64,000 bases of DNA from Actinomycetes bacterium (GCA_023442485.1 JAEZZG010000042.1:1-64000); one strand, 5' to 3'. Counted from the first letter of the stretch, positions 8,730-17,226 are shown. Numbers and translations are program-made. The notes: generated from the letters alone by a model not told the origin.

Positions 8730-9425
8730 CTAGAGTGAGGCCTTGGCGATGTAGGCGGCGTACTGGTCAATTAGCTTGCCGGCAGACCGCGTCCCGATCA
8801 GTTTCACGTCATAGTGCTCAAAGAGGAACAGCGCTGCGGCTAACGTAAAGGTGCGAGGCACCCCGGATACCTTGATTTTGGTGTGGCCGGACAGATTCGC
8901 CTGCATGGTCTCGACATCGGCGAAATCGGGGAAGGCTTCTTGTCCGGTGGCGGTCTTGACGTAGTCGATTCCCAACGAGCAGCAAATCTTGGTCAAGGTT
9001 GCGATCTCGTCTTGGGTGAGGAATCCGACCTCGAAGATGATCTTGGTCCACGCATCCGCCTGACGGCAAAGCTCGGCGAAACGTCCAATCTCATCTTCAA
9101 CAAACTTGGTGTTGCCATCTTTGAGCTCACCAATGTTGACTACCATGTCCATGGTAGAACAACCCGCCTCGAGAAGTTGGGTGGTTTCATCAAGCTTGGA
9201 CTTTGTGGTGTAGGCACCGAAGGGGAAACCGAGAGCCCCGCCTGCGCGGACACCGGATCCTTGAAGTTCCTGGGCGACAAGTGGAGACCAGTAGGGGTTG
9301 GTGTAGAAAGCAGAGACCTGTTTCTGCTTAGCCAAGGCACAGTACTCCAGAATGGTCTGCTTCCCTACATCCTGGCGGTGCAGGGCAAGATCAAAATGTT
9401 TAGCGAACTCAGCGACGGTCAACAT
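8730..9425 (-). CDS. DeoC-type class I aldolase
   Basis: This 231-residue TIM-barrel aldolase resembles deoxyribose-phosphate aldolase. It has ALGFPFGA, STMDMVVNIG, the Schiff-base lysine (Lys157) in DYVKTATG, and KIKVSGVPRT with the second active-site lysine. The ATG at 9425 has AGGAG five bases upstream, while the GTG at 9431 would overlap that site. The protein departs from true DeoC in several places (TNPYWSP, for example), and no nucleoside phosphorylase or phosphopentomutase gene is nearby. It may therefore cleave another keto-phosphate in the same pathway as the transaldolase-like enzyme downstream. Confidence 0.75.
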   Translation of the reverse strand: MLTVAEFAKHFDLALHRQDVGKQTILEYCALAKQKQVSAFYTNPYWSPLVAQELQGSGVRAGGALGFPFGAYTTKSKLDETTQLLEAGCSTMDMVVNIGELKDGNTKFVEDEIGRFAELCRQADAWTKIIFEVGFLTQDEIATLTKICCSLGIDYVKTATGQEAFPDFADVETMQANLSGHTKIKVSGVPRTFTLAAALFLFEHYDVKLIGTRSAGKLIDQYAAYIAKASL

Positions 9426-9737
9426 TGACACTCCTGACGATACGAAAATCCCGACGCGACGGCGAACAGCCGACGGCGGTTCTTGCTGGCTGTATAGTCT
9501 TGTCTACCACATTCAAAATAGCGCCTGGCTAGAACAAATGATTTGCTAGTGAAAAGCCAAAGTGTGGGAACGGATGTTCACCCAGGGACGGTTTGAGCCC
9601 GGCGGCAAGGATGCCCGAAGTGGTGGAACCCATCCATAGGCGATTGATCCGCTCCCCGGTATCGCTGTCTGCCGATACCACTCGTCATTGAAGCGCTGCT
9701 CGCGACGGTGCGACCAGCCATGACAGAAGGATTCCTG
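9426..9737. promoter_or_regulatory. Divergent promoter region between aldolase and kinase operons
   Basis: No gene is visible in these 312 bases. A palindrome CAAATGATTTG (9536-9546), flanked by CTAG on both sides (9530-9533 and 9547-9550), lies in an AT-richer patch between the two divergent transcription units and is a candidate operator. Confidence 0.4.
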
Positions 9738-11258
9738 ATGACTGATTACCTACTTGGTCTCGACGCAGGGACTACTGGATGCAAGACATGTATCTTCGAC
9801 ATTGACGGTACCCTGATTGCTTCCGACTACCGCGAATACCCTTGCCACTATCCTCAGCCCGGATGGGTTGAGCAATACCCTGAGGAGTTGACTCCTGCTC
9901 TATTTGCCTCCATCAAAGCCGCTGTGGAGGCCTCTGGAATCGATCCGCATGACATCAGAGGAATGTCAATCTCTTCTCAGGGGTCAATCACTGGGTTGGT
10001 TGACAAGAATCACCAACTGATTCGCCCGTTCATCTCCTGGCAGGACCTGCGTGGAGAAGAGCTACTACCCGAGATTGACGCTGCGATCGGGCGTGACCGC
10101 TACTACCAGATCACCGGTGCGCCACTGGGGTCGATGATGTCTATGTCGAAACTGTACTGGGTGAAGAAGAACGAACCAGAGAACTGGAATCGGGCTGCGT
10201 ATTTCACCACTCACCAAGATTATTTCTTGAGAGTATTCGGCGCCGATGAGTATTGGACAGATACCGCATCGGCATCTCGTGAAGGCATGTTGGACCTAGA
10301 CACTAATGATTGGGACCCTCTAACTCACGAATTCTTGGGTATCCCAATGTCGAAGCGCGCCCAGGTTACTGACGAACCAGGCAAAGTGGTCGGTCGCGTC
10401 TCACCTTCAGTGGCAGCAGCAACGGGATTAGTCGCGGGCACACCGCTATGCGTCGGATCACTGGACCAAAACTGTTCCACTTTCGGTGGTGGCGATGTGA
10501 GACCTGGTGACACCGTCATGGTGATCGGGACTTTCGGATCGTGCTTCGTCGTTCTAGGCGAACCTAACCGAGACCCTAAGGGGCGGTTGATCGTCAAACC
10601 TAACTATGGAATAGGTAACTGGACCATCGAGGCTTTCTCCAACACCTCTGCTGCCTCGTTCCGGTGGTATCGGGATGCCTTGGGCGACTATGAACAGTCA
10701 ATCGCAGCCAAGCAAGGTGTTGATCCGTACAACTTGATCACAGATTCAGTCAAGGACGTTCCGCCTGGTTCCAATGGAGTGACTTTCCTGCCGTATCTAC
10801 AAGGTGCGTCGGGTTCACGGCAGAACGGTAAGGCTCGGGCGACGTTCCTCGGCATGACTTTACACACCACCAAAGCTGACATGGCTCATGCCGTCCTGGA
10901 AGGGATCTGTTTCGAGATGAATGACATCCTCGAAACTCAGAAGGACGCTGGAATCGAAGTTGGAACAATTCGGCTTTCGGGAGGCGCTGGCAAATCTCCG
11001 CTATGGTGCCAGATGATGGCAGATATCTTCCAACGCCCCATCGCGTTGCTGCAAACGTCTGAGACAGGATGTCTTGGCGCTGCCCTATACGCCGGCGTGG
11101 GGGTTGGACTCTACGAGTCACCTCAGGCAGCAGCCGACCGCGCGGTGAAGGTTTCTAAGACCTACGAACCGAATCCAGAATTGGCGAAGCCGTACCGAAA
11201 GGCCTTCGATAGGTTCATCGACGTATATGAAGCACTCGATAAGACGATTTTCGTCTAG
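9738..11258 (+). CDS. FGGY-family carbohydrate kinase (second), xylulokinase-like
   Basis: This 506-residue sugar kinase opens with YLLGLDAGTTGCKTCIFD, contains PGWVEQYPEE, and has probable catalytic Asp243 in VGSLDQNCSTFGGG. The C-terminal nucleotide motif is RLSGGAGKSPLWCQM. The ATG at 9738 is preceded by AAGGA with suitable spacing; ATGs at 9708 and 9720 are less likely. It is transcribed away from the DeoC/transaldolase pair across a shared control region, which suggests the kinase makes the phosphate ester that those aldolases cut. A bidirectional hairpin ends the gene. Confidence 0.85.
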   Translation: MTDYLLGLDAGTTGCKTCIFDIDGTLIASDYREYPCHYPQPGWVEQYPEELTPALFASIKAAVEASGIDPHDIRGMSISSQGSITGLVDKNHQLIRPFISWQDLRGEELLPEIDAAIGRDRYYQITGAPLGSMMSMSKLYWVKKNEPENWNRAAYFTTHQDYFLRVFGADEYWTDTASASREGMLDLDTNDWDPLTHEFLGIPMSKRAQVTDEPGKVVGRVSPSVAAATGLVAGTPLCVGSLDQNCSTFGGGDVRPGDTVMVIGTFGSCFVVLGEPNRDPKGRLIVKPNYGIGNWTIEAFSNTSAASFRWYRDALGDYEQSIAAKQGVDPYNLITDSVKDVPPGSNGVTFLPYLQGASGSRQNGKARATFLGMTLHTTKADMAHAVLEGICFEMNDILETQKDAGIEVGTIRLSGGAGKSPLWCQMMADIFQRPIALLQTSETGCLGAALYAGVGVGLYESPQAAADRAVKVSKTYEPNPELAKPYRKAFDRFIDVYEALDKTIFV

Positions 11259-11269
11259 CTGAGAATCGA

Positions 11270-11310
11270 GGTGGGTGGCGTTACCGCAAACGCCACCCAC
11301 CTTCTGGCTT
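11270..11310. terminator. Bidirectional terminator between kinase and hydrolase genes
   Basis: An 11-base perfect stem GGTGGGTGGCG (11270-11280) pairs with CGCCACCCACC (11291-11301), followed by TTCTGGCTTT. It sits between the two convergent stop codons and is placed to end both transcripts. Confidence 0.7.
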
Positions 11311-13068
11311 TCACTTCCACATCCCTTCCCAAACCCAGCTGGACAGGTCATGGAGAACAGTCTGGAGTGCTCGGTCTGCAGCGGGAGACCGAGGTGCGTC
11401 CGTGGCGAAGGCATGAAGCAGAGTCGGGAAAAGCCTGAGTTTCGTGGTTACTCCGGCTGCGCGTAACCGATAGACGAAGTCCAGATCCTGATCGACAAGG
11501 TAGTCGTGACCACCGACGGCAACGATGGCCGGTGGCAGCCCACTCAAGTCTGCTAGCGCGGGAGAAACCGATGGTTCCGTCACCAAGGAGGTATCCCCGG
11601 CGAGATACCCGGCGACGATGTCCAGATCAGAGACACCGTCGGCGCTGAGATCAACAACTGGATAGAACAGCGCCATCGCATCTGCGCTGAACCCCGCAGC
11701 ACCTGCCCGAAGACTCGCGGCAATGGCGAGATTTCCTCCCGCCGAATCACCGGCGATGATTAATGGTCCTTGGGAGAAGCGGTGCCGGTTCTCAGTCAAC
11801 CACCACAAGGTCGCGATGACGTCCTCGAGACCTTGCGGGAAGGGATGTTCCGGAGCCAGCCTATACTCGAGTTGCACAACGGTTGCAGGTAGGCTGCAGG
11901 CAATCCTTCTTGCCAAATATCCATGGGACTCAAATCCGCCCCAGGCCCAGCCACCGCCGTGCAGGTATAACACCGTTGCCTTGGGTGGCTGTTGAGGTTT
12001 GACGATGCGAATGTTGAGGCCTCGATCAAGGACGTCAATCGAGCCAGGCGTGATCGTCGCTGGCCACTGCGAAACCGGGTCATCTGAATGTTTAGCAAAG
12101 TTGAGCTTGCGCCGCTGGGCGACGGTTCCATCCTCCATCGCCACCCAATCCTTCTGCCAGGCAGATTGACGCGCATCTGCCGGCGTCTCGTGGGTCACTC
12201 CCAGATGTGACCGCAAGAAGTCGATGGTCTTAGCCAGGATCGGTTTGACACCGTCTCCGCCTGAAAAAATCCGTCCGCCCTCGACCTCGATGACGGTGTC
12301 GTCGCGGTCCAGCTCACAGACGCGTTCAGCTAAGGCACGGTTGGTGTTGACGATGAAGTGGGCGTCGTCACGTCCCCAAGCCAACAGGAGCGGAGGAGAT
12401 GTCCGGGTCACCTTCTTCACCATCGAGGCTTCAGGCCCCGTCCATCCACCCTCGCGATAGGCGTCTCGAATACGGTCCTCGTTGGGATCGGGGTTATCCG
12501 GGACGGGTTCGTCAATCCAGTCAAGATCGGCCACTCCGTACCACGACACCGCGCACTGAACCGGCGGCGTCCATTCGTGCGGAAGAGAGGCGAGCATTGC
12601 GAGGGTTCCACCAGAGGATTCGCCCATAAGAGCCATTCGAGACGGGTCAATGCCGAGTTCTTCACTGTGACGCGCGAGCCACCCCAGCGCAGTCCGGACA
12701 TCCCACACAGGTTCGGGATACACGGCCTCATTGACCAGGCGATAGTCGATATCGGCGACCGCGAACCCGGCCAGAAGCAGTTTCTCCGTCAAGAATGCCG
12801 CCTCAATAGGGGCTTCGTGGCGGTCTCGAGCTCCCCGGACGAAGCCGCCACCATGCAACCACACCACCACCGGAGCTGGGGACTCGCCGTAGCCACCGTC
12901 ATCAAACGGACGCGGAACGCGTAGATCAAGAAACAGCGGACGATTCCCAGGACGCACCGAGTAGCACAGCCCCGAGTAGACCGTGTCATCGCAGTGTCCT
13001 CGATGCGGAAGTGGCCAGGAGTATGCCTCCGATCCGGAATATGCATCACCTGAGATCAGTCTCACCAT
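11311..13068 (-). CDS. Tandem double alpha/beta-hydrolase (esterase) fusion
   Basis: This 585-residue protein joins two hormone-sensitive-lipase-type hydrolase domains. Domain 1 (about 1-290) has LHGGGF (His72, oxyanion hole), GESSGG with Ser151 and GRDDAHF with an acid residue, but EGGRIFSGG stands where the catalytic histidine is expected. Domain 2 (about 340-585) has a complete triad: HGGGW (370), GDSAGG with Ser442, Asp522 in HDYLVD and His552 in LLHAFA. Known relatives are single-domain enzymes of 300-350 residues acting on short acyl esters. There is no signal peptide, so it should be cytoplasmic. It appears to be a single-gene transcription unit. Confidence 0.8.
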   Translation of the reverse strand: MVRLISGDAYSGSEAYSWPLPHRGHCDDTVYSGLCYSVRPGNRPLFLDLRVPRPFDDGGYGESPAPVVVWLHGGGFVRGARDRHEAPIEAAFLTEKLLLAGFAVADIDYRLVNEAVYPEPVWDVRTALGWLARHSEELGIDPSRMALMGESSGGTLAMLASLPHEWTPPVQCAVSWYGVADLDWIDEPVPDNPDPNEDRIRDAYREGGWTGPEASMVKKVTRTSPPLLLAWGRDDAHFIVNTNRALAERVCELDRDDTVIEVEGGRIFSGGDGVKPILAKTIDFLRSHLGVTHETPADARQSAWQKDWVAMEDGTVAQRRKLNFAKHSDDPVSQWPATITPGSIDVLDRGLNIRIVKPQQPPKATVLYLHGGGWAWGGFESHGYLARRIACSLPATVVQLEYRLAPEHPFPQGLEDVIATLWWLTENRHRFSQGPLIIAGDSAGGNLAIAASLRAGAAGFSADAMALFYPVVDLSADGVSDLDIVAGYLAGDTSLVTEPSVSPALADLSGLPPAIVAVGGHDYLVDQDLDFVYRLRAAGVTTKLRLFPTLLHAFATDAPRSPAADRALQTVLHDLSSWVWEGMWK

Positions 13069-13379
13069 GGGTCTAGCCTATGTGCTTGCCGACGCCCATT
13101 GACGAAAACGACAGAACCAGTAGGTTCGCCTTGAACCGTGGAGCATCTCGCCAATCCCTTGAATCAATCCCAACTACCCCGGATACGTCCCCTTCAATTT
13201 CAATAGCCCTCTCCGAACTACCTGTCGCAGAAACCTTAACAACTACGAGTGCTTTTCTTAGTAAAACTTTAGGTTCAGTCTCGGAGAGCATTTGTTAGGA
13301 TGAACAAAGGTTCTCGGGAAACGATTCCATATATGCAGTTTCCTTGTTTCTCGGACAATCCCCCATTCAAGGAGGAATC
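13069..13379 (+). promoter_or_regulatory. Promoter and leader of the first protease-precursor paralogue
   Basis: No gene is visible. TTAGGTTCA near 13270 and TTGTTAGGAT near 13295 recur almost unchanged upstream of the third paralogue (15170-15202), giving a likely -10 of TAGGAT (TAGGCT in the third copy). AAGGAGG precedes the GTG start. Confidence 0.4.
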
Positions 13380-14192
13380 GTGAAGGCTAAACATGTTCTT
13401 GGTGTTGGGTTAGCCGGATGCCTGGCTTTGGCAGTGTTGCCTGCTTTTGGTGTAGGTGGGAAGAAGGAGGTCACATCCGCTGATGCGGGCATCACAACAC
13501 CAGCAGACGCGGGACTTGCAGCGCCAGCAGCCCCGGAGTCGGCCCCGGCGGATGCAATACCGGCGATTGATCCTAGATCGGGCGGTGTCACCGACTGGGT
13601 ACCCCCAGAATCAGAATTCCACGAGGCAGTCGACCTCGACGAAGCGATCGCTCAGGCCAAAGAAGCTGACATCTCCGACAGGTCAACAGAGGCACTCGAC
13701 CCGAACAGCCCTTGGTATGGCGCGACTCCCACTGCCATGTTGACAGCGGCATTCCTTACTAAGGCTACCGAACTTCCCGGCCCGACCTACGCCGGAGCAT
13801 ACAACCGATGGGAAGAGGGGATTGCTGAGACGTGGTGGAAGGGCAAAGCCCCCGCCTACGTCTACGATCTCGTCCCCAAAGCTAAGGAAGCCGGAATCCA
13901 GTTCATCATCCACGAAGATGCCAAGTTCTCCCGGATCGAGTTGAAGGAAGCTGCAGAAAGACTCCAAGCATCCCCGTTGACTAAGAAATACAACGTTAGT
14001 AGCTACGGCGTTGATCACACTGGATCAGGGATTCAGGTTGATTTCGTGGCTGAGGCACCTCGCCCCTTCCCAGCCGACGAATTCCGCAAATTAGCAGGCA
14101 TTGACTGCGAAATCACCTACGAGGAAAACCTCGGTGAATGGGTCCTAACGGCAGCCCGCAACACCAACGCATTACCACCTGTTATGGCGTGA
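13380..14192 (+). CDS. Secreted stand-alone propeptide, S1-protease precursor paralogue 1
   Basis: This 270-residue protein starts at GTG 13380 behind AAGGAGG. It has an export signal (VLGVGLAGCLALAVLPAFG), an Ala/Pro-rich linker, and a C-terminal region matching the propeptide of the complete protease at 15277: AETWWKGKAPAYVYDLV, FIIHEDAKFSRIELKEA and GEWVLTAARNTNA. It stops exactly where the protease domain starts in that paralogue, so there is no catalytic triad. Propeptides of streptogrisin/alpha-lytic-type proteases act as folding chaperones and inhibitors; a role in trans is inference. IAGC/LAGC could be read as a lipobox, but hydrophobic residues continue after the cysteine. Confidence 0.75.
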   Translation: MKAKHVLGVGLAGCLALAVLPAFGVGGKKEVTSADAGITTPADAGLAAPAAPESAPADAIPAIDPRSGGVTDWVPPESEFHEAVDLDEAIAQAKEADISDRSTEALDPNSPWYGATPTAMLTAAFLTKATELPGPTYAGAYNRWEEGIAETWWKGKAPAYVYDLVPKAKEAGIQFIIHEDAKFSRIELKEAAERLQASPLTKKYNVSSYGVDHTGSGIQVDFVAEAPRPFPADEFRKLAGIDCEITYEENLGEWVLTAARNTNALPPVMA

Positions 14193-14292
14193 GTGGTTTT
14201 ATCTCCCATTTGTATTTGAAATTTAATGAATCTTAAGATGACAGTACTGGTTTTCCAGTTACACTGAAGAAAGGACCACACGGGCGACAGAC

Positions 14293-14405
14293 GGTACGTC
14301 CGTGGCGTCCAGGTTAAGACCCCTTCGAGGAGGAGCCATGAAGATCAAGCACGCTCTTGGCATTGGGATAGCTGGTTGTCTAGCCCTCGCTACATTGCCT
14401 GCCTT
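14293..14405 (+). repeat. 113-bp perfect direct repeat, copy A
   Basis: Positions 14293-14405 and 15232-15344 are identical. They cover the leader, the GAGGAGG ribosome site, the start codon and most of the signal-peptide codons of paralogues 2 and 3, and point to recent duplication or gene conversion. Confidence 0.9.
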
Positions 14406-15141
14406 TGGTGTAGGTGGAAAGAAGGAGGTCACATTCGCTGATGCGGGCATCACACCAGCAGATACGGGACTTGCAACGCCAGCAGCCCCGGAGTCGGCCC
14501 CGGCGGATGCAATACCGACGACTGATCCCCGTTCCGGCGGGGTCACCGACTGGGTACCCCCAGAATCAGAATTTCACGAGGCAGTCGACCTAGATAAAGA
14601 GATTGCTCTTTCCAAACAAGTTAGAGCCAAAGACAGGTCATCTCGTTCGGCTGACCCTGCAATGAATGATCCTGCAGATGACCCTAGGCAACCCGTAGTT
14701 TCTGCCTTCCTTAGCAAGGCTAAAGAACTACCTGGACCAACGTTCACGGGTGTCCTCAACAGAGCAAGTGACGGCATTGCTGAGACGTGGTGGAAAGGCA
14801 AGGCCCCCGCCTACGTCTACGACTTAGTCCCGAAGGCTAAGGAAGCTGGGATAGAGTTCATCATCCACGAAGACGCCAAATTCTCCCGGATCGAGTTGAA
14901 AGAAGCTGTCGAGAGACTCCAGGCATCGCCGATAACTGAGGCACTCAATCTCAGCAGTTACGGCCTTGATCACACCGGGGCAGGGATCAATATCTATTTC
15001 GCCGCTAAAGCCCCTCATCCTCTCCCCATTGAAGAATTGCGCAAGGCAGCCGGGATCAATTGCGACTTCGCCTATGAAGAAGGCTTCGGTGAATGGGTTC
15101 TAGATGCTGCCCGGAACACCGACGCAGCACCATCCCACTAG
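14338..15141 (+). CDS. Secreted stand-alone propeptide, S1-protease precursor paralogue 2
   Basis: This 267-residue secreted protein starts at ATG 14338 behind GAGGAGG. The signal peptide is MKIKHALGIGIAGCLALATL, then comes an Ala/Pro-rich linker and a propeptide domain nearly identical to that of the full protease: 14857-15069 differs at one base from 15793-16005. Its middle (about 100-140, SRSADPAMNDPADDPRQP) differs from paralogues 1 and 3, which share DPNSPWYG. It ends AARNTDAAPSH, at the propeptide/protease junction. The triad is absent. A separate promoter (TACACT near 14262) suggests it is expressed on its own. Confidence 0.75.
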   Translation: MKIKHALGIGIAGCLALATLPAFGVGGKKEVTFADAGITPADTGLATPAAPESAPADAIPTTDPRSGGVTDWVPPESEFHEAVDLDKEIALSKQVRAKDRSSRSADPAMNDPADDPRQPVVSAFLSKAKELPGPTFTGVLNRASDGIAETWWKGKAPAYVYDLVPKAKEAGIEFIIHEDAKFSRIELKEAVERLQASPITEALNLSSYGLDHTGAGINIYFAAKAPHPLPIEELRKAAGINCDFAYEEGFGEWVLDAARNTDAAPSH

Positions 15142-15231
15142 GGGCAAAGTTTGAATTTTTTAACAATTCCTTAGGTTCAAGTGCCCGGTGGTCTTGTTAG
15201 GCTGATTTGAAGGACCTCGGGTAACACTGCG

Positions 15232-15344
15232 GGTACGTCCGTGGCGTCCAGGTTAAGACCCCTTCGAGGAGGAGCCATGAAGATCAAGCACGCTCTTGGC
15301 ATTGGGATAGCTGGTTGTCTAGCCCTCGCTACATTGCCTGCCTT
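15232..15344 (+). repeat. 113-bp perfect direct repeat, copy B
   Basis: Identical to 14293-14405. Divergence resumes after GCCTT, where paralogue 3 reads CGGTCTAGG and paralogue 2 reads TGGTGTAGG. Confidence 0.9.
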
Positions 15345-16731
15345 CGGTCTAGGAGGCACCAAGGAGGTCGCTCCCGCAGATGCGGGCATCACACCAGCAG
15401 CACCAGCAGATACGGGACTCACAACACCAGCAGCACCGGCAGACGCGATTCCCTCGTTTGATCCCCGTTCCGGCGGTGTCACTGGCTGGGTTTCCCCTGA
15501 GTCGGAGTTCTTTGAATCAGTTGATTTAGATAAAGAGATTGCTCAAGCGAAAGAACTCGACATCTCCGACAGATCAATGCAGGCACTCGACCCGAATAGC
15601 CCTTGGTATGGCACGACTCCTACGGCCCTATTGACGTCGGCATTCCTTGAGAAGGCTACCGAGCTTCCCGGACCAACCTATGCCGGGGCATACGACCGGT
15701 GGCAAGATGGAATTGCTGAGACCTGGTGGAAGGGCAAAGCCCCCGCCTACGTCTACGACCTGGTTCCCAAAGCTAAGGAAGCCGGCATCGAATTCATCAT
15801 CCACGAAGACGCCAAATTCTCCCGGATCGAGTTGAAAGAAGCTGTCGAGAGACTCCAGGCATCGCCGATAACTGAGGCACTCAATGTCAGCAGTTACGGC
15901 CTTGATCACACCGGGGCAGGGATCAATATCTATTTCGCCGCTAAAGCCCCTCATCCTCTCCCCATTGAAGAATTGCGCAAGGCAGCCGGGATCAATTGCG
16001 ACTTCTTCTACAAAGAAGACTTCGGTGAATGGGTTCTAGATGCTGCCCGGAACACCGACGCAGCACCGTTCTCGGGTGGAGCAAGGATTAACTTCAGCTA
16101 CAGCGGTAGAGATGTTGCTTCGTGTACGAGCGGTTTCCCGGTCCTCAAGGGTGGTGTGGGCTATCTCACGACCGCTAACCACTGCGATCCGACGAACAAG
16201 AAAGCAGTGACCAACGGAGTCGGTACCCTGATTGCGAAAAGCAGCCACTCGGGGATGGCCGCTATCGACACGAAACTAATCGACCCCATCGCGTCTCCTG
16301 CGACCGGCCCCTACATCTACACCGGTCCACCATGGAACAGCAGTAAGAAATCCCGAATCACCTCAGTCAATGTAAACAACGTAGGGCAAACCGTTTGCCT
16401 TAGTGGAGCCACGTCCGGAAGACGATGCGGCACAATCACTGATGACGCATACCCTGCATCTAAAATCGGCCTGCCCGGCCTAGTTGGGAACTGGTACATC
16501 TATGTAGAAGCGCCTAGTGGTTGGGCAGCAGCAAGCGGCGACAGTGGTGGTGCTTGGTACCGGGATAACGGCAATGGAACTGTGCAAGCCCGTGGCGGGC
16601 ATATCGCAAGTATTTACGGTATCTCATGTTCAGGTCTTGCCCCGGATGTTAGCGCCACTTGTCGAAAACATGCCATGTACGTCCCGGCGACAGTGATTCA
16701 GAACTCACTGAACGTCAAGATCGAACGATAA
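15277..16731 (+). CDS. Secreted trypsin-like serine protease with propeptide (family S1, streptogrisin-like)
   Basis: At 484 residues this is the only complete member of the tandem array. The order is signal peptide (1-25), Ala/Pro linker, propeptide (about 60-265), then a chymotrypsin-fold protease. The catalytic triad is visible: His302 in TTANHC, Asp331 in AAIDTKL, Ser423 in SGDSGGAW. Cysteine pairs (CTSGF with NHC; CLSG with RRCG; SCSG with TCRK) fit disulfides of secreted S1 enzymes. The propeptide should be cut near NTDAAPFSGG. It probably degrades extracellular protein. A strong terminator follows at 16751. Paralogues 1 and 2 upstream carry the same propeptide without the enzyme. Confidence 0.88.
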   Translation: MKIKHALGIGIAGCLALATLPAFGLGGTKEVAPADAGITPAAPADTGLTTPAAPADAIPSFDPRSGGVTGWVSPESEFFESVDLDKEIAQAKELDISDRSMQALDPNSPWYGTTPTALLTSAFLEKATELPGPTYAGAYDRWQDGIAETWWKGKAPAYVYDLVPKAKEAGIEFIIHEDAKFSRIELKEAVERLQASPITEALNVSSYGLDHTGAGINIYFAAKAPHPLPIEELRKAAGINCDFFYKEDFGEWVLDAARNTDAAPFSGGARINFSYSGRDVASCTSGFPVLKGGVGYLTTANHCDPTNKKAVTNGVGTLIAKSSHSGMAAIDTKLIDPIASPATGPYIYTGPPWNSSKKSRITSVNVNNVGQTVCLSGATSGRRCGTITDDAYPASKIGLPGLVGNWYIYVEAPSGWAAASGDSGGAWYRDNGNGTVQARGGHIASIYGISCSGLAPDVSATCRKHAMYVPATVIQNSLNVKIER

Positions 16732-16750
16732 TCCGCTCTGACTATTGCGA

Positions 16751-16798
16751 GGGTGGTTCCCTGACCGGAGAGGCCAGGGAACCACCCTGGCTGTTTTA
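16751..16798 (+). terminator. Intrinsic terminator after the S1 protease
   Basis: A 12-base perfect stem GGGTGGTTCCCT/AGGGAACCACCC (16751-16762 and 16776-16787) is followed by TGGCTGTTTTAG. Confidence 0.8.
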
Positions 16799-16808
16799 GT
16801 CGTTGTTG

Positions 16809-16930
16809 TTAGCGACGGTGATAAATGCGGGATCGGTGATCGATATCCAGGGCGACGATGGTGACCTTGTTCGTGGTCGATGGGACAGACGATCCGCCAG
16901 TCTCCGACACGGTAGCACCACAGCCCCGCG
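16809..16930 (-). pseudogene. RelE-type toxin relic, C-terminal fragment with frameshift
   Basis: Reading the minus strand, one frame gives LWCYRVGDWRIVCPIDHEQ and the next frame continues KVTIVALDIDHRSRIYHRR and a stop. Together these match the conserved C-terminal half of RelE/ParE-type toxins (xYRVGDYRVxxxID...VxxxxIGHRxxxY). The join near 16866 needs a frameshift and no N-terminal half or antitoxin gene is visible upstream, so the gene is dead. The left part of the match is the clearer one. Confidence 0.5.
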
Positions 16931-16983
16931 CCACAAGTAACCACCGTATTGTCTGAACACATCCAAGATGAGACCCTGAAGAC

Positions 16984-17226
16984 ATGAACCCCAGGACCAC
17001 ACCCGAGCTTGACCCGGTGATCTGCGATGGCTGCGGCACGGCCGTGACCTCCAACTACTGCCCTCACTGTGGCTGGAGTAGGGCCAAACCTGGGATGACC
17101 GCGTCACCTCGGTGGACAGACCCGGCGTCCAGGGCCGCTCTATTGACTAACAGAATCTTATCGATCGGCGTCGTCGCCGGCCTCTTAGTGCTACTTTGCC
17201 TGTGGGCGTGGATCATCATGCATTGA
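16984..17226 (+). CDS. Small zinc-ribbon membrane protein
   Basis: This 80-residue protein has CDGCG (residues 14-18) and CPHCG paired as a zinc-ribbon, then a short linker and one C-terminal transmembrane helix (SIGVVAGLLVLLCLWAWIIM). Proteins of this build are common in actinobacteria and mostly uncharacterised. It would sit in the membrane with the ribbon in the cytoplasm. No clear ribosome site precedes ATG 16984. Its function is unknown, and no neighbour suggests one. Confidence 0.6.
   Translation: MNPRTTPELDPVICDGCGTAVTSNYCPHCGWSRAKPGMTASPRWTDPASRAALLTNRILSIGVVAGLLVLLCLWAWIIMH

Noticed and set aside
14338..15141. Copy 2 as a frameshifted protease whose catalytic part was lost to sequencing error
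   Set aside because: No protease-domain sequence is found in any frame between 15142 and the promoter of copy 3.
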